A stretch of DNA of 11,997 nt from an uncultured delta proteobacterium (GTDB lineage Bacteria > Myxococcota_A > Polyangia > Polyangiales > Ga0077539). This document shows, piece after piece, positions 1-7,952 of this stretch; the first letter of the stretch is position 1; every line of letters begins with the position of its first letter. The stretch is taken from assembly GCA_903860995.1 (NCBI GenBank), contig CAIOSS010000248.1, positions 1-11,997 on the forward strand. The letters are read 5' to 3'. The notes below the pieces were generated by a model that was given only the letters and a program-made list of their open reading frames with translations, was not told the origin of the DNA and searched no databases. The position numbers and the translations under genes were made by a program.

Positions 1-518
1 AGAACTGTCGTGAATCAAGGGTCCAGCGGGGGGTGCCGTGACCCTGATCCGGAGACTTCCAGAGATGTAGGCTGGCGATTGTCGGGAAAGCTCCTGGACG
101 AGATGGCCGAAAGCGGGGAAATCGTCTGGTCACACCGACCGTGGGTGTAGGCCGAAGTCGTCGTGTCGATTTTTGTGCGGAAGGAACCCCCGGGGCGGGG
201 CTCCGAGCCCATCGCCCGCTGCAGCCGCCATAAAATCATACGATATCGCATGGTTGCCGTGTTTCTTGTGGGGCCATGGCCTCGCTGGATGCCTCGGGAC
301 TTCCGCTGGTGCCGCAAGCCCCGCCCTCGCCGCCCGGGAGGTCTGCGTCGTCGCGGTGGCGCCTCCCGCGGGGGGCACCAACCGCCGAACCGACATCGAT
401 ATCGGCAATGACCGATGATGGATATCGGTAATCGCGCCCGCGGCTTTCAACCAGCGGGCACGGCGCCGAAGTCCCCCTGCGGGCGCGTGCCGACTCCGGC
501 GGTGACGCGGGCCCGCGG
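1..518. other. left-edge non-coding region, no convincing gene
   Basis: No reading frame here shows the strong G/C third-position bias of the downstream genes. Base composition is mixed, with an AT-richer island around 228-250 (TAAAAT at 231-236, CGATATCG at 241-248) that could hold a promoter but has no good -35 partner. The + frame from base 1 is open to a TAG at 148-150 and would end in the residues EIVWSHRPWV. It could be the last 49 codons of a gene entering from the left, but its third positions are far less biased than the neighbours'. A 51-codon frame at 276-431 (starting MASLDASGLP, proline/serine-rich) is also possible and equally unproven. A repeat cluster at 398-432 is listed separately. 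Most likely this is an intergenic, regulatory or decayed region. Confidence 0.5.
398..432. repeat. GATATCGG(C/T)AAT direct repeat with nested inverted repeats
   Basis: GATATCGGCAAT (398-409) recurs as GATATCGGTAAT (421-432), with starts 23 bases apart, about two helical turns. Between them ATCGG (401-405) pairs with CCGAT (412-416), and ACCGAT (411-416) pairs with ATCGGT (424-429). A related CGATATCGCAT lies at 241-251. This arrangement resembles an operator for a dimeric regulator. It lies 111-145 bases before the ATG at 543, so that gene is the likely target. The regulator is unknown. Confidence 0.4.
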
Positions 519-531
519 GTGGCGTTAGAGT
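502..531 (+). promoter_or_regulatory. putative promoter of the gene at 543
   Basis: GTGACG at 502-507 matches four of six bases of the TTGACA -35 consensus. It is followed after 18 bases by TAGAGT at 526-531, which fits the TAnnnT core of a -10 element. TAG-containing words are rare in this GC-rich sequence. Only 11 bases separate the hexamer from the ATG at 543, so the transcript would have almost no leader. This placement argues against translation starting at the GTG at 519, upstream of the -10. Confidence 0.45.
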
Positions 532-542
532 CCGCGCCGCCG

Positions 543-2333
543 ATGTCGACCCTGCTCAATGACGAAGCGATGGCCCGCGCCCGCGCGGCGATGCGCTCGG
601 CCCAGCCGCAGAACGCCGTGCAGATCCTGATCGGCGCCGCGGCGCAGACGCACCTCCAGGCGCGCGACTACGACGAGCTCATCCGGCTGCTCGCCGACGC
701 GCTCCAGCAGATCGGGCTGCTGCGCGCGGCGGCCTCGGTGTGGCTCTACCTGAAGGACGGCCGGCGCATGGCGCAGGTCAGCGGCAGCGAGCCGCGCGAC
801 CTCGCGCGCGCCGCGATCCTCGACGGCAACTACGCGGCGGCGGCGCAGCACTACCGGGCGGCGCGCTGGCCCGCGCATGCGGCCATCGCCTCGGAGAAGG
901 CCCGGCTGTACCCGCAGGCGCGGCTGCTCTGGGAGGAGGTGCAGGCCGACCCCCGGCTGCGCGAGGACCCGTACAACGCCGCCCTGGTGAGCTTCAACCT
1001 CGGGCGGGTGCTCACCGAGCTGCGCGACGCGCCGGGCGCCCAGCGGGGGAGGGTGCGCGCCATGCGGCTGCTCGAGGAGGCCGCCGACCTCTTCGAGGCG
1101 CGCGGCCTGCGCGAGCGGGCCTTCGACTGCTTCCAGGTGCTGCTCACCCTCGGCGCGGAGACCGGCAGCTTCGAGAACCTCGCCGAGGGCTACCTCAACT
1201 GCGTCCGCATCCTGCGCGAAGACCACCTCAAGTATTACGCCCTCCAGTATTACGAGGACTTCATCGTGCGGGCCGAGCGGGCCCACGAGCACCACGCCGT
1301 CGCCACCATCGTGCACGAGGCGGCGGACTACGCGCGCTCGCTCGGGCTGCCCTTCCACCCGGCCCTGCGCATGCGCGAGGCCGAGGCGTGGCGCAGCGCG
1401 GCCGAGCACATCCTGCGCACCGGCGGCTCCGTCGAGCTGGCGGAGAACGCCCTGCTCGCCGCCGTGGGGGCCTTCTCCGGGGTGGGCATGCACGGCCGCG
1501 CGGTGGCCGTCTTCGGGGTGCTCGCGCAGATGCCTGGCATCGAGGACGATCGGGCGAAGCGCTACGCCCGGCTGCGGGCACGCTACGGCGAGGCGAAGGA
1601 CGAGACGCTGCGGGTGGCGGCGGTGCCCGAGTACCTCAAGCTCCCGGTGGCCTACCCCGACATCTGGAACGTCGACGTCGTGGAGTGGGAGGAGGACGGC
1701 GACGCGGTCGAGGCCTGCGGGGAGATCCTGCTCGACGGCACGCTGCCCGACTTCGTGCGGCGCAAGGCCCTGCTCGCCCGGCTGGTGCCCCTCACGGCGC
1801 GCGAGCCCGGGCACCCCAACACGCTGGCGCAGCTGGCCGAGGCGCTGGGCCAGGTGCAGCTCTACGCCGTGCTCTCGCCCCTGGAGCACCTCTTCGACCG
1901 CGGGCGCGGCGACGTGCGGGTGGCGGCGCTGCGGGCGGCCCGGTCGCTCTTCTTCAAGCGCACGTTCATGCTGCTGATGAAGGGCGTCGCGGAGGCCGAC
2001 CCGGCGGTGCGCAACGCGGCCGTCGAGGCCATCCAGCTGCTGCACTTCCCTCACGCCTTCGACCCCCTGTCGCGCCTGCACCGGGACCAGTCGGACGTGA
2101 CGGTGCGCGCCGCGGCGCTCAACTCCATCGGGCGCATCCCCTCGCTGGAGGCGGTGGAGTACCTCATCGGCACGCTGCGCCACGGCAGCCCCGAGGAGCG
2201 CCAGCTGGCCGCCGACCTCCTGGTGCGCCACGACGCGGCGGAGGCCACCGGGGCCGTCCAGGCGGCGCTCGCGCAGGAGTCGGGCGAGCTGCAGCAGGTG
2301 CTCATCAACGTGCTCCGGCGCCGCAACCGCTGA
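543..2333 (+). CDS. TPR/HEAT-like alpha-solenoid protein of unknown function
   Basis: A 596-residue protein with no signal peptide or membrane segment, so probably cytoplasmic. The N-terminal two thirds are alanine- and leucine-rich amphipathic helices with short paired-helix units, as in TPR-like solenoids. The C-terminal third carries HEAT-type repeats: helices beginning with D(V/A)xVRxAA recur near residues 457 (DVRVAALRAA), 486 (DPAVRNAAVEA) and 518 (DVTVRAAALNSI), then near 549 (GSPEERQLAADLL), a period of about 30. No catalytic motif is visible. Such proteins usually act as protein-binding scaffolds, and the partner cannot be read from the sequence. The ATG at 543 was preferred over an in-frame GTG at 519 because a -10-like TAGAGT lies between them. 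It is followed after 61 bases by the lyase cluster, with which it may be co-transcribed. Coding status is secure; function is unknown. Confidence 0.88.
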   Translation: MSTLLNDEAMARARAAMRSAQPQNAVQILIGAAAQTHLQARDYDELIRLLADALQQIGLLRAAASVWLYLKDGRRMAQVSGSEPRDLARAAILDGNYAAAAQHYRAARWPAHAAIASEKARLYPQARLLWEEVQADPRLREDPYNAALVSFNLGRVLTELRDAPGAQRGRVRAMRLLEEAADLFEARGLRERAFDCFQVLLTLGAETGSFENLAEGYLNCVRILREDHLKYYALQYYEDFIVRAERAHEHHAVATIVHEAADYARSLGLPFHPALRMREAEAWRSAAEHILRTGGSVELAENALLAAVGAFSGVGMHGRAVAVFGVLAQMPGIEDDRAKRYARLRARYGEAKDETLRVAAVPEYLKLPVAYPDIWNVDVVEWEEDGDAVEACGEILLDGTLPDFVRRKALLARLVPLTAREPGHPNTLAQLAEALGQVQLYAVLSPLEHLFDRGRGDVRVAALRAARSLFFKRTFMLLMKGVAEADPAVRNAAVEAIQLLHFPHAFDPLSRLHRDQSDVTVRAAALNSIGRIPSLEAVEYLIGTLRHGSPEERQLAADLLVRHDAAEATGAVQAALAQESGELQQVLINVLRRRNR

Positions 2334-2340
2334 GCGCCGC

Positions 2341-2375
2341 CCACCCCCCCACCCGATCCACCCAACGCACCAACC
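2341..2375 (+). promoter_or_regulatory. C-rich, G-poor intergenic stretch, possible Rho-loading site
   Basis: These 35 bases contain 23 C and only 2 G, in a window where G and C are otherwise roughly balanced. They contain repeated CACC/CCACC words. Unstructured C-rich, G-poor RNA is the hallmark of rut sites bound by Rho factor. The position directly after the stop at 2333 and before the lyase gene would suit Rho-dependent termination or polarity control between the two genes. No hairpin with a U-tract is present. This is compositional evidence only. Confidence 0.3.
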
Positions 2376-2381
2376 GGACTC

Positions 2382-2387
2382 AAAGGG
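2382..2387 (+). promoter_or_regulatory. ribosome binding site of the lyase gene
   Basis: AAAGGG ends 7 bases before the ATG at 2395, an acceptable Shine-Dalgarno position. It supports this ATG over the internal ATG at residue 8. Confidence 0.5.
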
Positions 2388-2394
2388 CTACCTG

Positions 2395-3705
<1,311 letters not shown>

Positions 3706-3714
3706 CAGGTCCGC

Positions 3715-4434
3715 ATGCTCGCGCTCGCCCCCCTGGTGATGGTCGCCATCGCGCTGGAGTCCATCGTGGGCTTCGGCGCGACGGTGCTCGTGCTCTCGCT
3801 CGGCACCTGGGTGCTCCCGGTGACCGCGCTGCTCCCGGCGTACGTCCCCGTGAACATGGCCCTGTCGGCGTCCATCGCGTGGCGCGACTGGCGCCACGTC
3901 GACGGGGCGCTGCTCGCGCGGCGGGTGCTGCCGATGGCCGGGGCGGGCCTGCTGGTGGGCCTCTCGCTCTACCGCTACGCCGCGCGCCCGGAGCTGCAGC
4001 GGGCCTTCGGGGTGATGGTGGTGCTCATCGGGCTCAACGAGCTGCGCAAGGAGCTTTGGCCCCCGGCGAGCGTGGCGGTGGGGCGGGTGCGCGGCAACGC
4101 GTTGCTGCTGGCGGGCGGCGTGGTGCACGGGGTGTTCGGCACCGGGGGCGTGCTCATCGTGGCGGCGCTCGCGGGCGACCGGCTGGAGAAGCGCCGGATG
4201 CGCGCCACGCTGGCGGCGATGTGGCTGGTGATGAACGTCGCGATGATGGCCAACTTCATCGGGCACGGCGCGGTGGGGACGGTGTCGCTGCGGCGCTCGG
4301 CGCTGCTGCTCCCGGCCGTGGCGATCGGCGGGTGGCTGGGCGACCGGGTGCACCGCCGCGTGGCCGAGCGGCCCTTTCGAATCGGGATGGCCCTGGTGAT
4401 GACCGCCGCGGGCGTCGCGACGGCGCTGCGGTAG
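3715..4434 (+). CDS. TauE/SafE family membrane exporter
   Basis: A 239-residue, strongly hydrophobic protein with about seven to eight predicted membrane segments. It shows the two half-repeats of the TauE/SafE family (DUF81): an N-terminal GFGATVLVLSLG and, in the second half, GVVHGVFGTGGV at residues 135-146, the family's glycine-rich signature. The loop near residues 60-68 (WRDWRHVD) and the basic loop after the second signature (LEKRRMR) fit the cytoplasmic side. Family members export sulfite, sulfoacetate or other small organic anions, and substrates are unknown for most. The ATG follows the lyase stop by 9 bases with only a weak AGG Shine-Dalgarno, so translation is probably coupled. 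The neighbouring lyase hints that the cargo is a product or counter-ion of head-group breakdown, but that is inference. Confidence 0.85.
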   Translation: MLALAPLVMVAIALESIVGFGATVLVLSLGTWVLPVTALLPAYVPVNMALSASIAWRDWRHVDGALLARRVLPMAGAGLLVGLSLYRYAARPELQRAFGVMVVLIGLNELRKELWPPASVAVGRVRGNALLLAGGVVHGVFGTGGVLIVAALAGDRLEKRRMRATLAAMWLVMNVAMMANFIGHGAVGTVSLRRSALLLPAVAIGGWLGDRVHRRVAERPFRIGMALVMTAAGVATALR

Positions 4435-4438
4435 AGGG
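4434..4438 (+). promoter_or_regulatory. ribosome binding site of the epimerase-like gene
   Basis: GAGGG overlaps the last base of the TAG stop of the exporter gene and ends 5 bases before the ATG at 4444. The same bases read as TAGAGG (4432-4437), which looks like a -10 hexamer. However, the gap to the ATG is only 6 bases and a good Shine-Dalgarno is present, so the ribosome-site reading is preferred. Confidence 0.5.
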
Positions 4439-4443
4439 ATCGT

Positions 4444-5274
4444 ATGTCGACTGAACCACTGCTCGTGCTCGGCTGCGGCTTCACCGGGACGGCCGCCGCC
4501 GTCTCCGCCTTCGCGGTCGGACGGCCCGTCGCCGCGACGGTGCGCACCGAGGGCACCGCGCTGCGCTCGCTGCGCACCATGGGGATCGACCTCGTGGTGG
4601 CGCCCTCGCTCACCGCCGCGCTCGTCGAGCCCCTGGCCGACGGCGCCGACGTGCTGGTGACCTTCCCCCCCGACGGCGTGACCGACGCCGTCCTCGCGGC
4701 CGTGATGAGGCGCGCGCGCTCCGTCGTGTACCTGTCGAGCACTGGGGTCTACGGCGAGCGGGTGGGTCGCATCGACGAGGACACGCCCACCGACGCGCGC
4801 GAGCCGAAGGCCGCGGCGAGGCTGCGGGCGGAGGGCGCCTGGCGCGACGCCGGGGCGACTGCCCTGCGGGCGGCGGGCATCTACGGCCCCGGGCGGGGGC
4901 TGCACCGTCGGCTGATCGAGGGGAGCTACCGGGTGCCGGGCGACGGGTCGCGGGTGGTGTCGCGGGTGCACGTCGATGACCTCGCGGCGATGGCCCTGGG
5001 GTGCCTCGCCCGGGGGTCGCAGGGGGAGTGCTTCGTGGCGGCGGACGACGCGCCGGTGCCGCAGGGCGAGGTGGTGCGCGGGCTCTGCGGGTGGCTGGGA
5101 CTGTCCCCGCCCGCCTCGGTGGCGCTGACCGACGCCCCGGAGACGCTGCGGCACGACCGGGCGGTGATCAACGCGCGGGTGAGGGCGGCCACGGGGCTCA
5201 CGCTGCGCTACCCGGGCTGGCGCGAGGGCTTCGCGCAGTGCCTCACCGCCGAGGGCGTGGCCTTCACCCGCTGA
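4444..5274 (+). CDS. NAD(P)-dependent epimerase/dehydratase-like protein (atypical SDR)
   Basis: A 276-residue Rossmann-fold protein. The N-terminal LLVLGCGFTG has the dinucleotide-binding glycines at residues 10, 12 and 15. VVYLSSTGVYG (Ser98-Gly104) is the characteristic active-site strand of extended SDRs, and IYGPGRGLHRRL plus SRVHVDDLA are the usual later extended-SDR motifs. The canonical catalytic YxxxK is not evident: the expected segment reads EPKAAARLRAEGAW, with no tyrosine. This is as in the short YeeZ-like atypical SDRs, which are often described as nucleoside-diphosphate-sugar epimerases without proven activity. It is the third gene of the lyase cluster, 9 bases after the exporter. 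Ordinary epimerase or reductase activity is therefore uncertain; a cofactor-binding or sensory role is possible. Confidence 0.8.
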   Translation: MSTEPLLVLGCGFTGTAAAVSAFAVGRPVAATVRTEGTALRSLRTMGIDLVVAPSLTAALVEPLADGADVLVTFPPDGVTDAVLAAVMRRARSVVYLSSTGVYGERVGRIDEDTPTDAREPKAAARLRAEGAWRDAGATALRAAGIYGPGRGLHRRLIEGSYRVPGDGSRVVSRVHVDDLAAMALGCLARGSQGECFVAADDAPVPQGEVVRGLCGWLGLSPPASVALTDAPETLRHDRAVINARVRAATGLTLRYPGWREGFAQCLTAEGVAFTR

Positions 5275-5417
5275 GGCGCCCGCGCGAGGCCGTCGGGCCG
5301 ATCGCGTCGGGAACTTGCCGTGCAGGCGCGGGTTTGCTACCGCCGAAACCCAGTCCCGGGCGGTGGCGGAAATGACGATGATCGTCGGGCGCCTCCCATT
5401 CCTCGGATGCGGGTGTC
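5275..5417 (+). other. 143-base gap with a weak promoter candidate
   Basis: TTGCCG at 5315-5320 and CTACCG at 5337-5342 are 16 bases apart and could be a weak promoter for the acylphosphatase gene. They lie about 75 bases before its ATG, unlike the close-set hexamers elsewhere in the window. No terminator hairpin with a U-tract is seen after the epimerase-like gene. Confidence 0.2.
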
Positions 5418-5693
5418 ATGGCGAAGCAGATCCATTGTCTGGTGCGAGGTCGGGTGCAGGGCGTGTTCTTCCGCGCGTCGACGCAGCGGGAGGCCAAGCG
5501 CCTCGGGTTGACGGGCTGGGTGAAGAACCTCCCCGATGGCACGGTCGAGGTCGTCGCCGAAGGGGAAGACGACTCGCTGAAGGAGTTCGTGGGATGGCTG
5601 CAACGGGGTCCGACGGCGGCGAGGGTCGAGCGGGTAGACTCCCGTTGGCGCGGATATACGGGCGAATGGGGCGATTTTCGCATCATCGACTGA
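5418..5693 (+). CDS. acyP: acylphosphatase
   Basis: A 91-residue protein of the usual acylphosphatase length. This small cytoplasmic enzyme hydrolyses carboxyl-phosphate bonds such as those in acetyl- or 1,3-bisphosphoglyceryl phosphate. The first signature, GRVQGVFFRASTQREA, holds the catalytic Arg19. The second, GLTGWVKNLPDGTVEV, holds the catalytic Asn37. No Shine-Dalgarno is evident at the ATG, yet the signature spacing from the N-terminus makes this start right. The last 28 bases overlap the start of the HEAT-repeat gene in another frame. Codons near the end (GTA, CGT, GGA TAT, TTT) are unusually A/T-rich for this window, consistent with the downstream gene's promoter and start being embedded here. 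Confidence 0.95.
   Translation: MAKQIHCLVRGRVQGVFFRASTQREAKRLGLTGWVKNLPDGTVEVVAEGEDDSLKEFVGWLQRGPTAARVERVDSRWRGYTGEWGDFRIID
5635..5660 (+). promoter_or_regulatory. candidate -10 elements inside the end of the acylphosphatase gene
   Basis: TAGACT at 5635-5640, followed by CCCG, resembles the TAGAGTCCG seen before the gene at 543 but sits 25 bases before the ATG at 5666. GATATA at 5653-5658 (or TATACG at 5655-5660) lies 5-7 bases before that ATG and would give a leaderless transcript. Both are in the A/T-enriched end of the acylphosphatase gene. No convincing -35 is seen. Confidence 0.3.
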
Positions 5694-7105
5694 CCGCGCT
5701 GGCCCTCCTGGCCGCGCTCCTCGTCGGGCCGTCGACGGCCTCCGCGCAGCTGCCGCCGGCCGCCGCGGTCGCCGATGACTCCGTCGGGCGCAGCGCCGCC
5801 GAGCTCGACGCCATGCTCGGGCGCCTCACCGACGGCACCGCGCGCGAGCGTCGCGCCGCCGCCGACGACATCATCCGTTCGCTGGAGCGCGAGGACATCG
5901 CCGTCATCCGGCAGCGCCTGCTGGCGCCGTGGCGCGTCGAGGTCGAGCCGCTGCGGCTGAAGATCGTGCGGCTCCTGCGGGCGGCCACCGACGGCCGCCC
6001 CAACGCGGAGTACGACCTGCTGGCGCTCATGATCGCCGCGCCGCGCTCGGCCGACCTCGACGGCGCCATCGAGCGGGTGGTGCTGGCGCGGGCCCTCGGG
6101 GCGATGGCCTCCGCCGACGCGGGCCGCGCGCTGGTCGCGCTGTCGACCTCGTACGGGGCGATCTTCCGGCAGGAGGTCGGGCGCATCGTGCGCGGCCAGC
6201 TCAAGGACTACGTGCTGCCGGCCTTCATCGAGCTGCGCAGCCCGTCGGAGATGATGCGGATCTTCATGCGGCAGACCCGCGAGGCGCTGCGCAAGGTGAC
6301 GCCCGGCGAGGCGGTGCAGCAGCACGACAACGCGCTGCTGGCGGAGATCCTCCGGGCCTACGGCTCGATCCGCCAGCCCGACGCGATGCAGGTGGTGGTG
6401 AGCTTCGTCAACAGCGACCGCGCTCAGGTGCGCGAGGCGTCGCGCTGGGCGGTCACGCAGTACGGGCGCGAGTCCATCAACGCGCTGCGCTCGGCCTACG
6501 AGATGTACGAGGGCCACGACGCCAACCCGCAGTGGGGCTGGGAGCGCACGGCGCAGGAGCTGTACCTCGCCAACGACCGGCGGCGCATGGCGGAGGTCAC
6601 GCAGCGCCTCGACGCCGGCCTGGCCAGCGGGCGCGGGGGCAACGGCGCGGAGATGCTCGGGCACTTCCGCTGGGTGCTGGCGCGGCACCCCGACCTGCAG
6701 CGGCGCAGCGAGATGGTCGAGCCGCTCATGCGCCACGCGCGAGAGCTTGAGTCGGAGAGCGCGGCGCGGGCCGAGGCGGTCTGGCGGCTCGCGCTGTGGG
6801 TCGAGCCCGAGGGGGCGCACGCGCGGGAGATCCGGGCGGCGGTGCTCTTCCTGGAGGCCGAGCTGGCGATGGCGCGGGGCGTGGCCGACCCTGAGCTCTA
6901 CGACGCCGTGCTGCGGGTCGACCCGGGGCACGGGCGGGCGCGGGCGCAGCGCTCGGCGGTGGCGCAGGACGAGGTGCTCCGTGCGCGGCGACACCGGCGC
7001 ACGCTGGGCGCGCTGGGGCTGCTGGGCGTGGCGCTCGGCACGCTGTGGCTGCTGGTGCGGCGGCCGCCGCGGCGGGTGTCGAAGGCGGCGGCGGCGGCGG
7101 GCTGA
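5666..7105 (+). CDS. exported HEAT-repeat protein with C-terminal membrane anchor
   Basis: A 479-residue protein. The N-terminus has a classic signal peptide: basic start (MGRFSHHR), hydrophobic core (LTALALLAALLVG) and cleavage after ASA at residue 27. The mature part is helical, with HEAT-like units such as DGTARERRAAADDI and DRAQVREASRWAVTQYG (residues 251-267), and a TPR-like C-terminal part around EAVWRLALWVEPEGAHAREI. Residues 447-464 form a hydrophobic helix followed by RRPPRR and an alanine run encoded by five GCG repeats. This predicts a periplasmic solenoid held by one C-terminal segment with a short basic cytoplasmic tail. The frame stays open upstream to 5315, but the ATG at 5666 is chosen because it begins the signal peptide. 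A lipoprotein gene follows after 15 bases. No enzymatic motif is seen; function is unknown. Confidence 0.85.
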   Translation: MGRFSHHRLTALALLAALLVGPSTASAQLPPAAAVADDSVGRSAAELDAMLGRLTDGTARERRAAADDIIRSLEREDIAVIRQRLLAPWRVEVEPLRLKIVRLLRAATDGRPNAEYDLLALMIAAPRSADLDGAIERVVLARALGAMASADAGRALVALSTSYGAIFRQEVGRIVRGQLKDYVLPAFIELRSPSEMMRIFMRQTREALRKVTPGEAVQQHDNALLAEILRAYGSIRQPDAMQVVVSFVNSDRAQVREASRWAVTQYGRESINALRSAYEMYEGHDANPQWGWERTAQELYLANDRRRMAEVTQRLDAGLASGRGGNGAEMLGHFRWVLARHPDLQRRSEMVEPLMRHARELESESAARAEAVWRLALWVEPEGAHAREIRAAVLFLEAELAMARGVADPELYDAVLRVDPGHGRARAQRSAVAQDEVLRARRHRRTLGALGLLGVALGTLWLLVRRPPRRVSKAAAAAG

Positions 7106-7109
7106 TACT
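7104..7109 (+). promoter_or_regulatory. -10-like GATACT before the lipoprotein gene
   Basis: GATACT overlaps the TGA stop of the preceding gene (7103-7105) and ends 11 bases before the ATG at 7121. The surrounding TGATACTCTCGGGCCATC closely resembles TGATACCCCGTCGGGCC before the dehydrogenase gene at 7953. No Shine-Dalgarno lies between it and the ATG. The -35 region falls in the GCG repeat and shows no match. Confidence 0.4.
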
Positions 7110-7120
7110 CTCGGGCCATC

Positions 7121-7891
7121 ATGAAGTGGCAGCTCGGATGGATGGGGGCGATGGCCTGGGCGCTCGACGCGTGCACCACCGACCCGGCCATCGAGGACGG
7201 GCAGCGGGCGGCCGAGGCCGCGGCGATGGCGTCGGAGATCGTCGGGCTCGCGCAGGCCTTCGCGGCCCCGCTCGGGACCTCGGGCGACAACGTGATGGCG
7301 GCCGAGCGCGCCGCGGCGGTCGCGCAGGCGGCCTTCACGCCCACCGGGTGTACGCGCATCCAGCGCCGGGACAACGCCCTGCGCGTGACCTTCCTCCGCG
7401 AGTGCAACGGGCCCTATGGGACGCGCATCCTCGACGGCACCCTCGACGCCACGGTCTCGCTGCGCGGCTCGCAGGTGGAGGTCGCCTTCGCGGGCGAGCT
7501 GCGCACCCGGCACTCGACGCTGCGTCCGGCGCTCAACGTGACGCTCTCGCCCCTGCCGGGCTCGTTTCAGGCCGACTACGCGGGAAACTTCACCGGGGTG
7601 GGGGCGCGGGGCACCGCGGTCACCTTCGACGGGCGCGGCGCGGCCACCCTCGAGGCCGACTGCGTGGAGATCTACGGCAACGCCGCGGTCACCGCGGGCG
7701 CCGGGCCATGGACGCTGCTCATCGCCTCGTACAGGCGCTGCGCGGGCGGGTGCCCGATGAGCGGCGGCAACCTCATCATCAACCGCTCCGAGGGCACGCA
7801 GACCCGGGTCGAGCTCACCGGCGGGGTGAACGTCTCGGTCACCGCCGCGACGGGGGTCGCGGAGACCACCACCGTGCCCTGCGGCGGGTGA
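7121..7891 (+). CDS. putative lipoprotein, function unknown
   Basis: A 256-residue protein. The short N-terminus MKWQLGWMGAMAWALDAC could be a lipoprotein signal with Cys18 as the lipidated residue. However, the Asp two residues before Cys18 is unusual for a lipobox and the hydrophobic core is short. The first part is helical and alanine-rich. The rest, from about residue 65, is rich in Thr/Val/Gly and alternating patterns typical of beta-structure (DGTLDATVSLRG, TAVTFDGRGAATLEADCVEIYG). Several further cysteines (TGCTR, RECNG, ADCVE, RRCAGGC, PCGG) suggest disulphides in an exported protein. No family is recognised. It stands between the HEAT-repeat protein (15-base gap) and glutamate dehydrogenase (61-base gap). 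If exported without lipidation it would be an envelope or secreted protein. Confidence 0.75.
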   Translation: MKWQLGWMGAMAWALDACTTDPAIEDGQRAAEAAAMASEIVGLAQAFAAPLGTSGDNVMAAERAAAVAQAAFTPTGCTRIQRRDNALRVTFLRECNGPYGTRILDGTLDATVSLRGSQVEVAFAGELRTRHSTLRPALNVTLSPLPGSFQADYAGNFTGVGARGTAVTFDGRGAATLEADCVEIYGNAAVTAGAGPWTLLIASYRRCAGGCPMSGGNLIINRSEGTQTRVELTGGVNVSVTAATGVAETTTVPCGG

Positions 7892-7912
7892 CGCGGCGCG
7901 GCGGCGCGATCG

Positions 7913-7949
7913 TTACCGACGGGCCGAAGTTCCTGTGATACCCCGTCGG
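7913..7949 (+). promoter_or_regulatory. putative promoter of glutamate dehydrogenase with flanking inverted repeat
   Basis: GATACC at 7937-7942 ends 10 bases before the ATG at 7953 and acts as the -10 candidate. TTACCG at 7913-7918, 18 bases upstream, is a weak -35 (three of six). A perfect 8-base inverted repeat, CCGACGGG (7916-7923) and CCCGTCGG (7942-7949), surrounds this region with an 18-base spacer, so a dimeric regulator bound here would cover the promoter. The alternative GTG start at 7935 lies within the -10 and is not favoured. Confidence 0.4.
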
Positions 7950-7952
7950 GCC

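Noticed and set aside
183..204. Hairpin GGAACCCC / GGGGCTCC as a terminator
   Set aside because: The stem has an A-C mismatch on the + strand and neither strand has a U-tract after it.
5315..5665. Extended 5' end of the HEAT-repeat gene back to 5315
   Set aside because: It would run through the whole acylphosphatase gene in another frame and bury a clear signal peptide; the ATG at 5666 starts that peptide exactly.
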